64,000 bases of DNA from NCBI RefSeq assembly GCF_000769405.2, contig NZ_CP053439.1, forward strand, positions 310,001 to 374,000, in the 5' to 3' direction. The DNA comes from Rhizobium brockwellii (lineage in GTDB: Bacteria > Pseudomonadota > Alphaproteobacteria > Rhizobiales > Rhizobiaceae). A program made the translations under genes and the position numbers. The stretch's first letter is position 1; the number at the start of each line of letters is the position of its first letter. This document shows, piece after piece, positions 37,175 through 46,312 of this stretch. The notes under the pieces were generated by a model. That model searched no databases. It saw only the letters and a list, made by a program, of their open reading frames with translations, and was not told the DNA's origin.

Positions 37175-37593
37175 ATGCCACATCAAGCGTCAGCACGACG
37201 GGCACTTCGAGCTCGACCAGCTCGGCCCAGCAGAAGGCGACGCTGAACTACGACAATTTCCTTCAACTGCTCATCGCGCAGATGAAGAACCAGGATCCGA
37301 CCGATCCGGTCGACGCCAGCGAGCAGATGTCGCAGCTGGCGAGCTTCTCGCAGGTCGAACAGACGATCCAGACCAACACCAAGCTGGACACGCTGCTCGC
37401 CAGCTCGAGCCTCACCCAGGCCAGCAGCTATGTCGGCAAATACATGGAAAGCGCCGACGGCACCGTCAAAGGCACCATTGAATCCGTCAAGGTTTATTCC
37501 GACGGAATCATTGCGACAACCACGGCTGGCGGTAATATACTCGTGCAGGCGGGAATCACTGTTGCCGACAAGGCACCGACCAGCGATACCTGA
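37165..37593 (+). CDS. flgD: Hook-capping protein FlgD
   Basis: Short FlgD (142 aa versus about 230 in enterics). The conserved N-terminal capping domain is present: [40 protein letters not shown]. The C-terminal TUDOR-like/FnIII part is mostly missing, as in other rhizobia; only a short beta stretch ([16 protein letters not shown]) follows. It begins inside flbT (10-base overlap). Confidence 0.93.
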   Translation: MAVDATSSVSTTGTSSSTSSAQQKATLNYDNFLQLLIAQMKNQDPTDPVDASEQMSQLASFSQVEQTIQTNTKLDTLLASSSLTQASSYVGKYMESADGTVKGTIESVKVYSDGIIATTTAGGNILVQAGITVADKAPTSDT

Positions 37594-37692
37594 TACCCAC
37601 GGCGCCGGTGCGCCGTATGGCTCGGTTGATACCAATCAATGGCGGTCCGGCCACGGCGGGGCCACTTCAAGGCGATATGAGGTTGCCTTCGG

Positions 37693-37959
37693 ATGAATGA
37701 AGCTGATGCATTGGATCTGTTCCAGGCTGCGATCTGGACCGTCCTGATTGCCGCCGGTCCCGCCGTCATCGTCGCGATGGTGGTGGGTCTCGTCATTGCC
37801 TTGATCCAGGCGCTGACCCAGGTGCAGGAAGCGACACTGACCTTCGTGCCGAAGATCGTCGCGGTACTGATCACGGTCGGCGTCACTGCGCCTTTCGTCG
37901 GCTCGCAGGTCTCGATTTTCACCAATCTCGTCTTCTCGCGCATCCAGTCCGGCTTCTAG
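37693..37959 (+). CDS. fliQ: Flagellar export gate protein FliQ
   Basis: FliQ (88 aa) has two membrane segments: about 14-36 (AAIWTVLIAAGPAVIVAMVVGLVIAL) and 52-75, with the family QALTQVQEATLTFVPKIVAV loop between them. It stands 99 bases after flgD. A mosaic repeat starts directly at its stop codon. Confidence 0.95.
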   Translation: MNEADALDLFQAAIWTVLIAAGPAVIVAMVVGLVIALIQALTQVQEATLTFVPKIVAVLITVGVTAPFVGSQVSIFTNLVFSRIQSGF

Positions 37960-38064
37960 AGCATGTCGCGCAACAGTGTGCGGCGGTTTTGCGATAACGA
38001 CATGCGCAAAAACAAAGGCCTAAAGCGCGAAGAGCGAATCTGAAAGATCGCGACGCGCTTTAGA
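37957..38064. repeat. Two-palindrome mosaic element (RIME-like), copy 2
   Basis: Same two units as at 6048-6155, again about 108 bases. Unit A: GCATGTCG (37961-37968) to CGACATGC (37998-38005), inner arms CGCAA and TTGCG. Unit B: TAAAGCGCG (38021-38029) to CGCGCTTTA (38054-38062). It begins on the TAG stop of fliQ, so the element forms the 3' end of that gene. Confidence 0.85.
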
Positions 38065-38160
38065 GCAATTCCAGCAAAGTGCGCAGCGCTTTTGCCGGGG
38101 ATTGCCTAGAAACAAAAGGTTAGAGCGGTTCTACGCTTCCATGAAAAGCTGAACCGCTCT
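38064..38160. repeat. Further palindromic units, C and D
   Basis: Directly after the two-palindrome element come unit C (about 38064-38106, GCAATTCC ... GGATTGC with the shared loop core) and unit D, AGAGCGGTTC (38122-38131) / GAACCGCTCT (38151-38160), perfect 10-base arms. With the preceding element, four palindromes in a row fill the fliQ-flhA gap. Confidence 0.75.
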
Positions 38161-38252
38161 GAGCCACCTTCGCGCAAGCTTCGCCATTTAACTCTCGATT
38201 CGAAATGGGCGGGCCGCATGCCCGCCTCCTCTCATGAAGAGACGGAATCGTC

Positions 38253-40340
38253 ATGGCGCAACCACCCGCACTCCCCCTTCCGAAAGTCGCCCCGAATCTG
38301 CGCGATGTCGGTTTTGCCCTCGGCATCATCGTTATCATCTGCATCCTCTTCCTGCCGATCCCGCCATTCCTGATCGACATGGGACTGGCCTTCTCGATCG
38401 CCCTCTCGGTGCTGATCCTGATGGTCGCGTTGTGGATCCAGAAACCGCTCGATTTCTCGTCTTTCCCGACCATTCTTCTGATCGCGACGATGACGCGACT
38501 GGCGTTGAACATCGCGACGACGCGTGTCATTCTTTCGCATGGTCACGAGGGCCACGATGCGGCGGGCGGTGTCATCGCCGGTTTCGCAAGCCTGGTGATG
38601 TCCGGTGACTTCGTCATCGGTCTGATCGTCTTCCTGATCCTCATCACCATCAACTTCATCGTCATCACCAAGGGCGCCACGCGTATCGCCGAAGTCGGCG
38701 CACGTTTCACCCTGGATGCCATCCCCGGCAAGCAAATGTCGATCGACGCCGATCTCTCGGCTGGCATCATCGACGAGAGGGAAGCTCAGCGCCGGCGCAA
38801 GGAACTCGAGGAGGAAAGCTCCTTCTTCGGCGCCATGGACGGTGCGTCGAAATTCGTGCGCGGAGATGCCGTCGCCGGCCTGATCATCACTTGCATCAAC
38901 ATCTTCGGCGGCATCATCATCGGCTACTTCCGCCACGGCATGCCGATTGGCGAAGCCGCTGACGTCTTCGTCAAGCTCTCCGTCGGCGACGGCCTCGTCG
39001 CGCAGATGCCGGCTCTGATCGTCTCGCTCGCGGCTGGCCTTCTCGTCTCTCGCGGCGGAACCACCGGCTCCACTGACCAGGCGGTTGTCAACCAGTTGAG
39101 CGGTTATCCGCGCGCGCTCTCCGTCTCGGCCGTGCTGATGTTCATCCTGGCCCTGATGCCGGGCCTGCCCTTCGTGCCCTTCGTATCTCTCGGTGGTCTT
39201 CTCGCCTTCGGCGCCTGGTTCATCCCGCGTCAGGTCGAGGCAGAGAACATGCTTCGCCGCGAGCAGGAAGAAAAGAAGGTCGTCCAGAACAAGGAACTTG
39301 AAAAGGATTCGGTCAAGGCAGTGCTACGCACCTCGGAGATCGAGCTCGCACTCGGCAAGATGGTTTCGACGCGCCTGCTCGGCGCCCACCAGGAGCTCGC
39401 CTTCCGTGTCGGCAAGATGCGCAAGAAGTTCGCCACGCAATACGGTTTCGTCGTGCCCGAGATCAAGGTGACCGACGATATCGCCATCGCCGAGAAGTCC
39501 TACCAGATCCGCATTCACGGCACGACGGTTGCCTCCAATCTGTTGCGCGTCGGCGAAGTCCTCGTCGTGACCGGCGCCGGCCGCCGGCCGAGCATTCCCG
39601 GCGACGAAATCCGTGAACCCGCTTTCGGCATGCCTGCCGTCTCGATTCTCGAAAACTTCGCCGACGATCTGAAACGCGAGGGCTTCCAGCCGATCGACAA
39701 CGTCTCCGTCGTCTTGACCCATATGAGCGAGGTCATCCGCAACAACCTGCCGCAGCTGCTGTCCTACAAGGACGTCAAGGTGCTGATCGATCGGCTCGAT
39801 CCCGAATACAAGAAGCTTGCCGACGAGATCTGCTCGTCGCACATGTCCTATTCAGGCCTGCAGGCAGTGCTCAAGCTGCTGCTTGCCGAACGCGTCTCGA
39901 TTCGCAACCTGCACCTCATTCTCGAGGCGGTTGCCGAGCTCGCCCCGCATGTCAGGAAAACCGAGCAGATCGTCGAGCATGTCCGCATCCGCATGGCCCA
40001 GCAGCTCTGTGGCGACCTCGCCGACAATGGCGTGCTGCGCGTCCTGCGGCTGGGCAGCAAGTGGGATCTCGCCTTCCACCAGGCCCTGAAGCGCGACGCC
40101 AAGGGCGAGGTGATCGAATTCGACATCGATCCGCGCAGCCTGGAGGAGTTCAGCGAGCAGGCCACCAAAGTTATCCGTGAGTTCATGGATCGCGGCCTGC
40201 CATTCGCCCTTGTAACGTCGCCTGAAACACGCTCCTATGTGCGCATGATCATCGAGAGGCTGTTCGCCACGCTCCCGGTCCTGTCGCATGTCGAACTGGC
40301 CAAGGGCATCGAGATAAAGATTTTGGGCTCTATTTCATGA
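38253..40340 (+). CDS. flhA: Flagellar export protein FlhA
   Basis: FlhA (695 aa), the large export-gate subunit. Eight N-terminal membrane segments (about 1-330) include the FHIPEP-type motif region [25 protein letters not shown]; the cytoplasmic domain (about 360-695), docking site for chaperones, has [23 protein letters not shown] and the C-terminal [20 protein letters not shown]. The leader contains a GGCGGGC/GCCCGCC hairpin (38208-38226). The stop overlaps fliR in ATGA. Confidence 0.97.
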   Translation: MAQPPALPLPKVAPNLRDVGFALGIIVIICILFLPIPPFLIDMGLAFSIALSVLILMVALWIQKPLDFSSFPTILLIATMTRLALNIATTRVILSHGHEGHDAAGGVIAGFASLVMSGDFVIGLIVFLILITINFIVITKGATRIAEVGARFTLDAIPGKQMSIDADLSAGIIDEREAQRRRKELEEESSFFGAMDGASKFVRGDAVAGLIITCINIFGGIIIGYFRHGMPIGEAADVFVKLSVGDGLVAQMPALIVSLAAGLLVSRGGTTGSTDQAVVNQLSGYPRALSVSAVLMFILALMPGLPFVPFVSLGGLLAFGAWFIPRQVEAENMLRREQEEKKVVQNKELEKDSVKAVLRTSEIELALGKMVSTRLLGAHQELAFRVGKMRKKFATQYGFVVPEIKVTDDIAIAEKSYQIRIHGTTVASNLLRVGEVLVVTGAGRRPSIPGDEIREPAFGMPAVSILENFADDLKREGFQPIDNVSVVLTHMSEVIRNNLPQLLSYKDVKVLIDRLDPEYKKLADEICSSHMSYSGLQAVLKLLLAERVSIRNLHLILEAVAELAPHVRKTEQIVEHVRIRMAQQLCGDLADNGVLRVLRLGSKWDLAFHQALKRDAKGEVIEFDIDPRSLEEFSEQATKVIREFMDRGLPFALVTSPETRSYVRMIIERLFATLPVLSHVELAKGIEIKILGSIS

Positions 40341-41089
40341 TAACAGACCCGCAAGGGACCGTTCTCGCGCTGTTTCTGGTTTTCTGCCGAATCGGTGGCT
40401 GTGTGCTGGCTCTTCCGGGTTTTTCCTCGGCGCGCGTGCCCGAACAGCTGCGCGTCTTCATCGCCGGCGCGCTGTCGATCGCCGTCATGCCGTTGCTCTG
40501 GGACACCGTCTATCCGGCCGTTCACACCGGTGCCGGAACCTATATCGGCCTGATCTTCAGCGAATCGCTGATCGGCGTGATGTACGGCATGCTGGCGAGG
40601 ATCTACACGATCGGCATGCAGTTCGCCGCGACCATCATCGCGATGATGGTCGGCTACACCCAGCCGGGTTCCGCCGACATCGTCGAAGACACGCCGGAGA
40701 CCAGCCTTTCCGGCTTCATTACCTTTGCCGGCATCATGATTCTCTTCATCTTGGATTTCCATCATATCGTGTTCCGCGCGCTGATCGATTCCTACACGAC
40801 CATGCCCTTCGGCGGCATGATGCAGATGCGCGCGACGCTGATCTCCTTTACCGACACGCTGGAGCAGACCACCTACATCATGCTGCGGCTGGCGAGCCCG
40901 TTTTTGATCTACGGCATGATCTTCAACGTCTCGATCGGTTTCATCAACAAGCTGGCGCCGCAAATCCCGGTCTACTTCATTTCCACGCCCTATCTGCTGA
41001 TGGGCGGGCTCTTCCTGATCTATTTCTCGATTGCGGCGATGGTCAGCCAGTTCGGCCAGTCCTTCGGCTCGATCTATATCGGGCGATGA
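40337..41089 (+). CDS. fliR: Flagellar export gate protein FliR
   Basis: FliR (250 aa), six predicted membrane segments, the last export-gate subunit. Family motifs: [58 protein letters not shown], and [15 protein letters not shown]. Translationally coupled to flhA. The next gene starts 7 bases downstream. Confidence 0.95.
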   Translation: MITDPQGTVLALFLVFCRIGGCVLALPGFSSARVPEQLRVFIAGALSIAVMPLLWDTVYPAVHTGAGTYIGLIFSESLIGVMYGMLARIYTIGMQFAATIIAMMVGYTQPGSADIVEDTPETSLSGFITFAGIMILFILDFHHIVFRALIDSYTTMPFGGMMQMRATLISFTDTLEQTTYIMLRLASPFLIYGMIFNVSIGFINKLAPQIPVYFISTPYLLMGGLFLIYFSIAAMVSQFGQSFGSIYIGR

Positions 41090-41096
41090 GGCTGAT

Positions 41097-41510
41097 ATGA
41101 TCGAAAAGAAGCGCTCCCAGAAGCTCAAGCGGCTACTCTCGGTGCAGCGGCATATCGAAAGAATGGCCGAGAACGACCTGGCCGAAACCAGCCGTCAGCG
41201 CGTCGAGGTCAATGTGGCGATGGACGACGTCATCCTCGCGCTCGGCTCGATGGACCCCGTCCACCACGCCTTCTCGCAGAATTACGCCGACCGATTCGGC
41301 AGGCTCACCATCAAGGACCAGCAGCTGACCGGCATGCAGCAGATCCACGAGATGCGGCTGACGCGCGAGCGCGCTAAGGGCGACCGCCTCGACGAGGGCA
41401 TGCAGGAAGCTCTCGAAGCCGAGCGCCGCGAGGACGAGGACAACGCCGTCTACGATGTCATCGATCAGCAATTCGCAACGCCAGCCTCCAGCAAGCTTCA
41501 AAAACCATAG
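41097..41510 (+). CDS. FliJ-like coiled-coil protein
   Basis: 137 aa, highly charged, helical throughout with no signal or membrane segment; heptad-like patterns in residues 1-55 and 75-120 (LKRLLSVQRHIERMAENDLAE, QIHEMRLTRERAKGDRLDEG). Length (about 140) and antiparallel coiled-coil character fit FliJ, the stalk-like partner of FliI that is otherwise missing from this cluster. Motif identity is weak, so the name is by architecture and context. I start at ATG 41097, 7 bases after fliR. Confidence 0.6.
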   Translation: MIEKKRSQKLKRLLSVQRHIERMAENDLAETSRQRVEVNVAMDDVILALGSMDPVHHAFSQNYADRFGRLTIKDQQLTGMQQIHEMRLTRERAKGDRLDEGMQEALEAERREDEDNAVYDVIDQQFATPASSKLQKP

Positions 41511-41542
41511 TCGTTACGATCTTAAATTCAGAGGATTGTAAC

Positions 41543-42106
41543 GTGGCTATTTCGCCCCCCAGTGATCTGGTCCTGGACGTTGTCAAAGCTGCCGACCCCA
41601 TGGAGGTCCAGGCAGCCCAGGAAAAGTTAAAGGCAAATCGTGCGGCCTTTGCCGCAACGAGCCTCGCCGAGAATGGCAAGGGCTTCTCCAATACGGTCGA
41701 CGTTCTCGATCATATCGGCCAGAAGAGCGGCCTCGCCAACATCCAGAACCGCACCAAGGCCGAGGACGTTCCGGAAAGCTACCGGAAGTTCGAGGCCATG
41801 GTCCTGCAGAATTTCGTCAAGTCCATGCTGCCGAGCGAAAGCGAAGACGTCTACGGCAAGGGCGCGACCGGCGATATCTGGAAAGGCATGATGGCCGAGC
41901 AGCTCGGCAACACCATGGCCAAGGGAGACGGCATCGGCATCGCCAAGCAGATGTACAGCGAGCAGCTGCGCCGGCAGGAAGGCAAGATCGTCAATGCCTC
42001 CACCGACGACGATGATCGCAACACCGCGCTCAGCATGATCGACGACTTCCAGCGCAAGACCTTTGGCACGCCGACCGCCGAAGCCAAGACCGACAGAACA
42101 GGATGA
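41543..42106 (+). CDS. flgJ: FlgJ-like rod-binding protein without muramidase domain
   Basis: 187 aa. The rod-binding domain at about 75-135 has FEAMVLQNFVKSMLPSESEDVYGKGATGDIWKGMMAEQLGNTMAKGDGIGIAKQMY, the FlgJ N-terminal signature. The muramidase half of enteric FlgJ is absent, as usual in alphaproteobacteria. The final codons (Arg-Thr-Gly-stop) lie inside a palindromic repeat that begins at 42095, so the C-terminus was set by repeat insertion or has evolved with it. Confidence 0.85.
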   Translation: MAISPPSDLVLDVVKAADPMEVQAAQEKLKANRAAFAATSLAENGKGFSNTVDVLDHIGQKSGLANIQNRTKAEDVPESYRKFEAMVLQNFVKSMLPSESEDVYGKGATGDIWKGMMAEQLGNTMAKGDGIGIAKQMYSEQLRRQEGKIVNASTDDDDRNTALSMIDDFQRKTFGTPTAEAKTDRTG

Positions 42107-42205
42107 TTTTAGGCCCGTTGGGCTGAAATCTGAATTCTGTTCTCAATTACAGAGTTAGAGCGTGATGTCGTCCGAAAACCGCGCACATTTTCGGCATCAT
42201 GCTCT
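42095..42205. repeat. Two-palindrome element of a second family (units F and E)
   Basis: Reverse orientation of the element at 47213-47328. Unit F begins AGAACAGGATGATTTTAGGC (42095-) and ends TTCTGTTCT; unit E runs from AGAGCGTGATG (42157-) to CATCATGCTCT (-42205) with inner arms CCGAAAA / TTTTCGG. It contains the stop codon of the flgJ-like gene. Confidence 0.8.
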
Positions 42206-42229
42206 AAGCGACGCATAACCGAGGGTACA

Positions 42230-42595
42230 ATGGAAATAGTTTCGAACGAATACAGGATCAAATCCGTTCTCGGACGCCTCGAAATGATCATCGACAATGA
42301 GAACACCCGGATCGGCAACGATCCGCAATTCGATCTCAAGGTCTCCAATGCGCATAAGAGCCGCTGCCTCTACGAGCTGTCGATGCTTTTCCGGGATACC
42401 GATCCGGCCGAGCTTGCCGCTGCCCATCTCGATCAGCTGCACGGCCTGAAGAAGAAACTGGTTCTCAATGCCCGCCGCGTCGAGGCGCATCTCGAAGCGG
42501 TTCGCGCCGTCGCCGACCTCCTGAAGAACGCGGTTCAGGATGCCGATGCCGACGGCACCTATTCCCAGGAACAATTCGCCGCGCGTGGAAACTGA
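42230..42595 (+). CDS. FlgN-like small helical protein
   Basis: 121 aa, all helical, no membrane segment. The arrangement (N-terminal LGRLEMIIDNENTRIG, long middle helices with RCLYELSMLFRD, C-terminal NARRVEAHLEAVRAVADLLKNAVQDADADGTYS) resembles FlgN-type chaperones, which bind FlgK and FlgL. No other FlgN is present in the window. Motif identity is modest; the call is mostly by context and size. The stop overlaps the next start (TGATG). Confidence 0.6.
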   Translation: MEIVSNEYRIKSVLGRLEMIIDNENTRIGNDPQFDLKVSNAHKSRCLYELSMLFRDTDPAELAAAHLDQLHGLKKKLVLNARRVEAHLEAVRAVADLLKNAVQDADADGTYSQEQFAARGN

Positions 42596-43134
42596 TGATC
42601 AAGCTCGTCCTCACCGGTGTCTGGGTTTGCGCCATCACCTTGGCATCGGTCTATTTCTCGGTGTACCTGGCGACCGCGCCGGCACCGGCGGCTACAGATT
42701 CCAAGCAGAGCGCTCTTGAGCTGGTGAAGGGCGAAACGATCACGGTGCCGATCATCGGCAACGGTGCGATCACCGGTTACTTCCTCGGCCGCGTTTCGTT
42801 CATGATGAACAAGGACATGCTGAAAGGCGTGACGCTGCCGCTCGCCGAGATGACGACGGACGAGCTTTTCAGCCTGCTCGTCGGCAACAAGATGGTCGAT
42901 ATCGCCCACATCAAATCCTTCGATCCGAAGGCTTTCCGCGAGGAGATCAAGAAGGGCATGAACGAGCGCCTCGGCGGCGAATACGTCGCCGACGTGATGC
43001 TGGAGCAGCTCGACTATCTTTCCAAGGAAGAGGTCAAGGAAAGCTCCGCCGGTCAGCCGAAGAAGGTCGGCAAACCCGTCAAGATCGTCGAGACCGCACC
43101 GGCCGCCGAAGCACCGGCGCCAGCGGCCCACTAA
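42595..43134 (+). CDS. FliL-like single-pass membrane protein
   Basis: 179 aa: membrane segment at about residues 5-27, Ala/Pro linker, a periplasmic domain at about 45-150 and a Lys/Ala/Pro tail. The stretch MTTDELFSLLVGNKMVDIA ... FREEIKKGMNERLGGEYVADVMLEQLDYLSK follows the FliL pattern (short helix, then a long helix, then a strand), as in the recognised FliL at 17761. I infer a FliL/stomatin-like fold; direct identity is low. It is the last gene of the hook-export region, ending at a terminator. Confidence 0.6.
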   Translation: MIKLVLTGVWVCAITLASVYFSVYLATAPAPAATDSKQSALELVKGETITVPIIGNGAITGYFLGRVSFMMNKDMLKGVTLPLAEMTTDELFSLLVGNKMVDIAHIKSFDPKAFREEIKKGMNERLGGEYVADVMLEQLDYLSKEEVKESSAGQPKKVGKPVKIVETAPAAEAPAPAAH

Positions 43135-43153
43135 ACATCATTTGATCATCGAC

Positions 43154-43183
43154 GACAAACGGCGCCCGAGGGCGTCGTTTGTC
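43154..43183 (+). terminator. Hairpin at the end of the flagellar region
   Basis: GACAAACGGCGCCC (43154-43167) faces GGGCGTCGTTTGTC (43170-43183), one G-T pair. No long T run follows, so efficiency is uncertain. Confidence 0.6.
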
Positions 43184-43424
43184 GTTGGCGCGCATGGTTA
43201 ACAATCCACTTATACGAGCATTGAAATTCAAGGAATTTTCCTAAGGGTTGTTTGAAACCGTCCTGTTATATCAGGTGTCACAGCTTGGCATGCGCCGCTT
43301 ATCCGAGATCGGAGCGACGCCGTCCCGGCGGGACGCGACCGGTCCTTTCGAGACCTCCGGTGCGGAATATGGGCTTGTTTTCCGGGATGTCGGGCGCATG
43401 CAGCACCCTCGGCAGGAGGTAGGA

Positions 43425-44264
43425 ATGAATCTGATTGCAAACTTCGCGGTGCTCGCATCGCGGCGGACGATCTTCGATCTGCCGGTCTGCGATCTCGGCT
43501 GGGACGACGCCCTCGTTTTCATCAACGAGCTGGCCTCTATTCCCGTCGGCCAGACCGTGGTTTGCTTCGTCAACGCCCACAACATGCTGACGGCGTTGCG
43601 CGACGACGAATATTACCGGATCATGTCGCACAATCTGGTGCTGCCCGACGGAATCGGCCTCAACATCGCATCGCAGATCGCCCATGGTTCGCCATTTCCC
43701 GCCAATCTGAACGGCACCGATTTCGTGCCGGCCTTCCTGACCTTCATGGAGGCGCCGCGCCGCATCGGCCTCATCGGCGGCGAGCGTTCGGTCGTCGATG
43801 CGGCGGCGGAAAATTTCCGCAGGCACACGCCCTGGCACGAATTCGTCGTCGTTTCCGACGGTTACTTCGACAAGGTCGATCCCACTGATGTCATCGAGGA
43901 GCTCGAGCGCCAGAAGGTCGATATCCTGATCGTCGGCATGGGGACCCCGCTGCAGGAGAAATGGGTTCACGATCATATTCGCGCCGATCATGCGCGTCTG
44001 GTGCTGACGGTGGGCGCTCTTTTCGACTTCGTTTCCGGCGCCGTTCCACGTGCGCCGAGGACGGTGCGGATGATGCGCCTGGAATGGGCCTATCGCCTAC
44101 TGCAGGAGCCGACGCGCCTCTGGCGCCGTTACATCATCGGTATCCCGGTCTTCCTCTTCCATGTCCTGCGCTACCGCTTCCGCCGGCGCGAAAGGATCCT
44201 CAGCCACCCGGAGGAGCACGGCAGCGCACTGCAGCCACAGTCGGATCGTAAGAGGGCGAGCTGA
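43425..44264 (+). CDS. WecG/TagA/CpsF-family glycosyltransferase
   Basis: 279 aa. The family motifs are clear: FVNAHNMLTALRDDEYYRIM, LPDGIGLNIASQI, LNGTDFVP, IGLIGGERSVVDAAAENFR, GMGTPLQEKWVHDH and the C-terminal VGALFDFVSGAVPRAPRTVRMMRLEWAYRLLQEPTRLWRRY. Such enzymes add ManNAcA or related sugars to lipid-linked glycan precursors. ATG 43425 follows AGGAGG 6 bases upstream; the open frame upstream shows no similarity. It probably serves a surface polysaccharide, with the Wzz-like protein downstream. Confidence 0.9.
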   Translation: MNLIANFAVLASRRTIFDLPVCDLGWDDALVFINELASIPVGQTVVCFVNAHNMLTALRDDEYYRIMSHNLVLPDGIGLNIASQIAHGSPFPANLNGTDFVPAFLTFMEAPRRIGLIGGERSVVDAAAENFRRHTPWHEFVVVSDGYFDKVDPTDVIEELERQKVDILIVGMGTPLQEKWVHDHIRADHARLVLTVGALFDFVSGAVPRAPRTVRMMRLEWAYRLLQEPTRLWRRYIIGIPVFLFHVLRYRFRRRERILSHPEEHGSALQPQSDRKRAS

Positions 44265-44273
44265 CCTTATCGC

Positions 44274-44299
44274 GCCGCGCGTCTAACAAGACGCGCGGC
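44274..44299. terminator. Hairpin after the WecG-type gene
   Basis: Perfect 11-bp stem GCCGCGCGTCT (44274-44284) / AGACGCGCGGC (44289-44299), loop AACA. It lacks a T run. The same stem type recurs at 19104 and 55735, so it may be a repeat as much as a terminator. Confidence 0.6.
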
Positions 44300-44398
44300 T
44301 TAGCAATTCCTGCCCGCTGCGGTTAACCATTTCTTTGCCATGAATATTTAGAGTGGCTTAATCATCTGCATTCGTGCGGATGAGCGAACTCGGCCATC

Positions 44399-46192
44399 AT
44401 GTGCATGAGATGTGGCGCAATGTACGATATCAAGGCCCGAAACAGCTTCCAGGATCGCGCAGCCGCAGGGCCGCGCGCCCATGACGATTCCTATGGGACG
44501 CCCCGGTCGGGCCGGCTTGATATCGCGCCGCCCGAGGCCGAATTGCTGCGTGTCATCGGCCGGGTGTTGGAGGAGCAGCGCACAAGAGCGGCGCGCACCG
44601 CACCGCTGGTCGACCGCATCGAAACCATCCTCGGCAACCGCCTCCGGGCCGCCAACGACGTCGGCCATCCGCTTCTTCAGGAGCCGGCGGGCGATGAAGA
44701 GCTGAGTGCTCCGGCCGACGAGCCGATGATCTCACCCGCACCGCCGGCCACGCTCCGTGAAGAACCCGCCGAGCCCAGGTCGGCAGCGCCGCGCCGCCGC
44801 GTGGGCGGCATTGGTCTTGCGATGATGGTGGCCGCCGCGACGATCGTCGGCGCGGGCTTGCCGGCGCTGATGCCGGCCTCGCCAGCCCTCTACCGTGCCG
44901 AGGCGACGCTTGCGGTGAAGAGCGATGCCGCAAGCCGCGCTGCCTTCACCCAGGCCGCGGCGAAAGGGATGCTGTCGGCGCGGGTGATTGCTTCGACGGT
45001 GGCTGCCCTGAAACTCGATCATGATCCCGAATTTGCCGGCGCCAGTGCTAATGCGCTCGGCGTCGCGCTCGATCTCCTCTCCGCGACCGGCGCTGCTGCC
45101 GATCCGGCCTCGCGCGCCGAGGCGACGCTGAAACATGCGGTCGAGATAACACCCGATGCCGCCGCCGGCACCATCCTCATCAGCGTAACGACCGGCGATA
45201 GCGGCAAATCCATGCGCATCGCCGCAAAGCTTGCCGAAGCGGTGTCCGCAACAGACGGCCCCGGCGGCAACGTCGAAACCGATGCCGCCTTGCGTAAAAC
45301 CTATGACGAGGTGAAGGCGGAGCTTGCCGCCTTCACGGCGAAGAGCGGCGAGGGCAACGTCAAGGTGGCGATCGATCTTCGCCGCCAGATCGACCGGCTC
45401 GATGCCGATCTGAAAGCGGCCGACCAGAATATTCTTACCGCCAAGGCGCAGACCGACCGGCTCAAGGTCGCAAAACTTGCCGAAGTGCTCGACGGTTCGT
45501 TGCCCTCCGATATGCTCTCGCCGGCGCTGCAGGACTGGCGCGACAAATATGCCGTCGCCAAAACGACGCTTGCGCAGCTGTCGGCCGAGCTCGGCCCGCG
45601 CCATCCGCGCCTCCTGCAGCAGCAGGCCGAAACCGACGGCCTGAAGGAGAATATGGGCAAGGAGCTTACCCGTCTTGCCCAGACTGCCAACCTCGCCGCC
45701 AAAGCCGCCGTCGATGCGCGCAAGGGCTTGAACGCTCGCCGCAACACGCTGATCGCCCAGAGCCGGGACACCGGCGTCGATTTGTCACGCCTGACCGAGC
45801 TCAGCGAAAAGGCGAATGCCGCCCGCTCGCGCCTCGAAGAGGCGACGTCCGCAGCGGCGGAAACGGCCACCGACGGTCGTATCGTTCTCCTGAAGCCGCC
45901 GCTGGCGACGGCGGTATCGGCAACGGATGGCCGGATCGGTCGCTCGCTAATGGGCGCAGCCGCGGGCCTTGTGGTCGGTCTTGCCTCGGCTTTCCTGCTG
46001 CGCCTGCGTCGGCCCGTCGCCAATCCCGCAGGTGAGAAAATGCCGGCATCCCCGCCGCAGACCCCACTGCCGCCGACGTTCGCGCAGGACCCCGCTCCGG
46101 TCGACGAGATGGAGGTGCTGCGCTCCGAAATCTCCGGCCTGCGCGACCGGCTTCGTCTTCATGCGCTCGACGCGCGGCAGCCGCTGCGTTGA
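44399..46192 (+). CDS. Wzz/ExoP-like polysaccharide chain-length protein, no kinase domain
   Basis: 597 aa. A cytoplasmic N-terminal region (about 1-135, Pro-rich) precedes a membrane segment at about 137-160 (GIGLAMMVAAATIVGAGLPALMP), a long periplasmic coiled-coil region (about 240-470) with the GumC/ExoP-type LGPRHPRLLQQQAE motif near residue 400, and a second membrane segment at about 518-540. Unlike ExoP it has no C-terminal tyrosine kinase. The start is uncertain: ATG 44399, 44405 and 44420 all lack a good ribosome binding site. Together with the preceding glycosyltransferase it points to a surface glycan. Confidence 0.78.
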   Translation: MCMRCGAMYDIKARNSFQDRAAAGPRAHDDSYGTPRSGRLDIAPPEAELLRVIGRVLEEQRTRAARTAPLVDRIETILGNRLRAANDVGHPLLQEPAGDEELSAPADEPMISPAPPATLREEPAEPRSAAPRRRVGGIGLAMMVAAATIVGAGLPALMPASPALYRAEATLAVKSDAASRAAFTQAAAKGMLSARVIASTVAALKLDHDPEFAGASANALGVALDLLSATGAAADPASRAEATLKHAVEITPDAAAGTILISVTTGDSGKSMRIAAKLAEAVSATDGPGGNVETDAALRKTYDEVKAELAAFTAKSGEGNVKVAIDLRRQIDRLDADLKAADQNILTAKAQTDRLKVAKLAEVLDGSLPSDMLSPALQDWRDKYAVAKTTLAQLSAELGPRHPRLLQQQAETDGLKENMGKELTRLAQTANLAAKAAVDARKGLNARRNTLIAQSRDTGVDLSRLTELSEKANAARSRLEEATSAAAETATDGRIVLLKPPLATAVSATDGRIGRSLMGAAAGLVVGLASAFLLRLRRPVANPAGEKMPASPPQTPLPPTFAQDPAPVDEMEVLRSEISGLRDRLRLHALDARQPLR

Positions 46193-46312
46193 ACGAACAT
46201 TTCCTTGCATTTTTGATATTGCATTGCTGCTTTCCGACAGGATAGGGCGTTAGCGGGCATTTGACGCTCGTCAACTATCCATAGATTGACGCGAAACAGG
46301 GCGGAGAGACGC

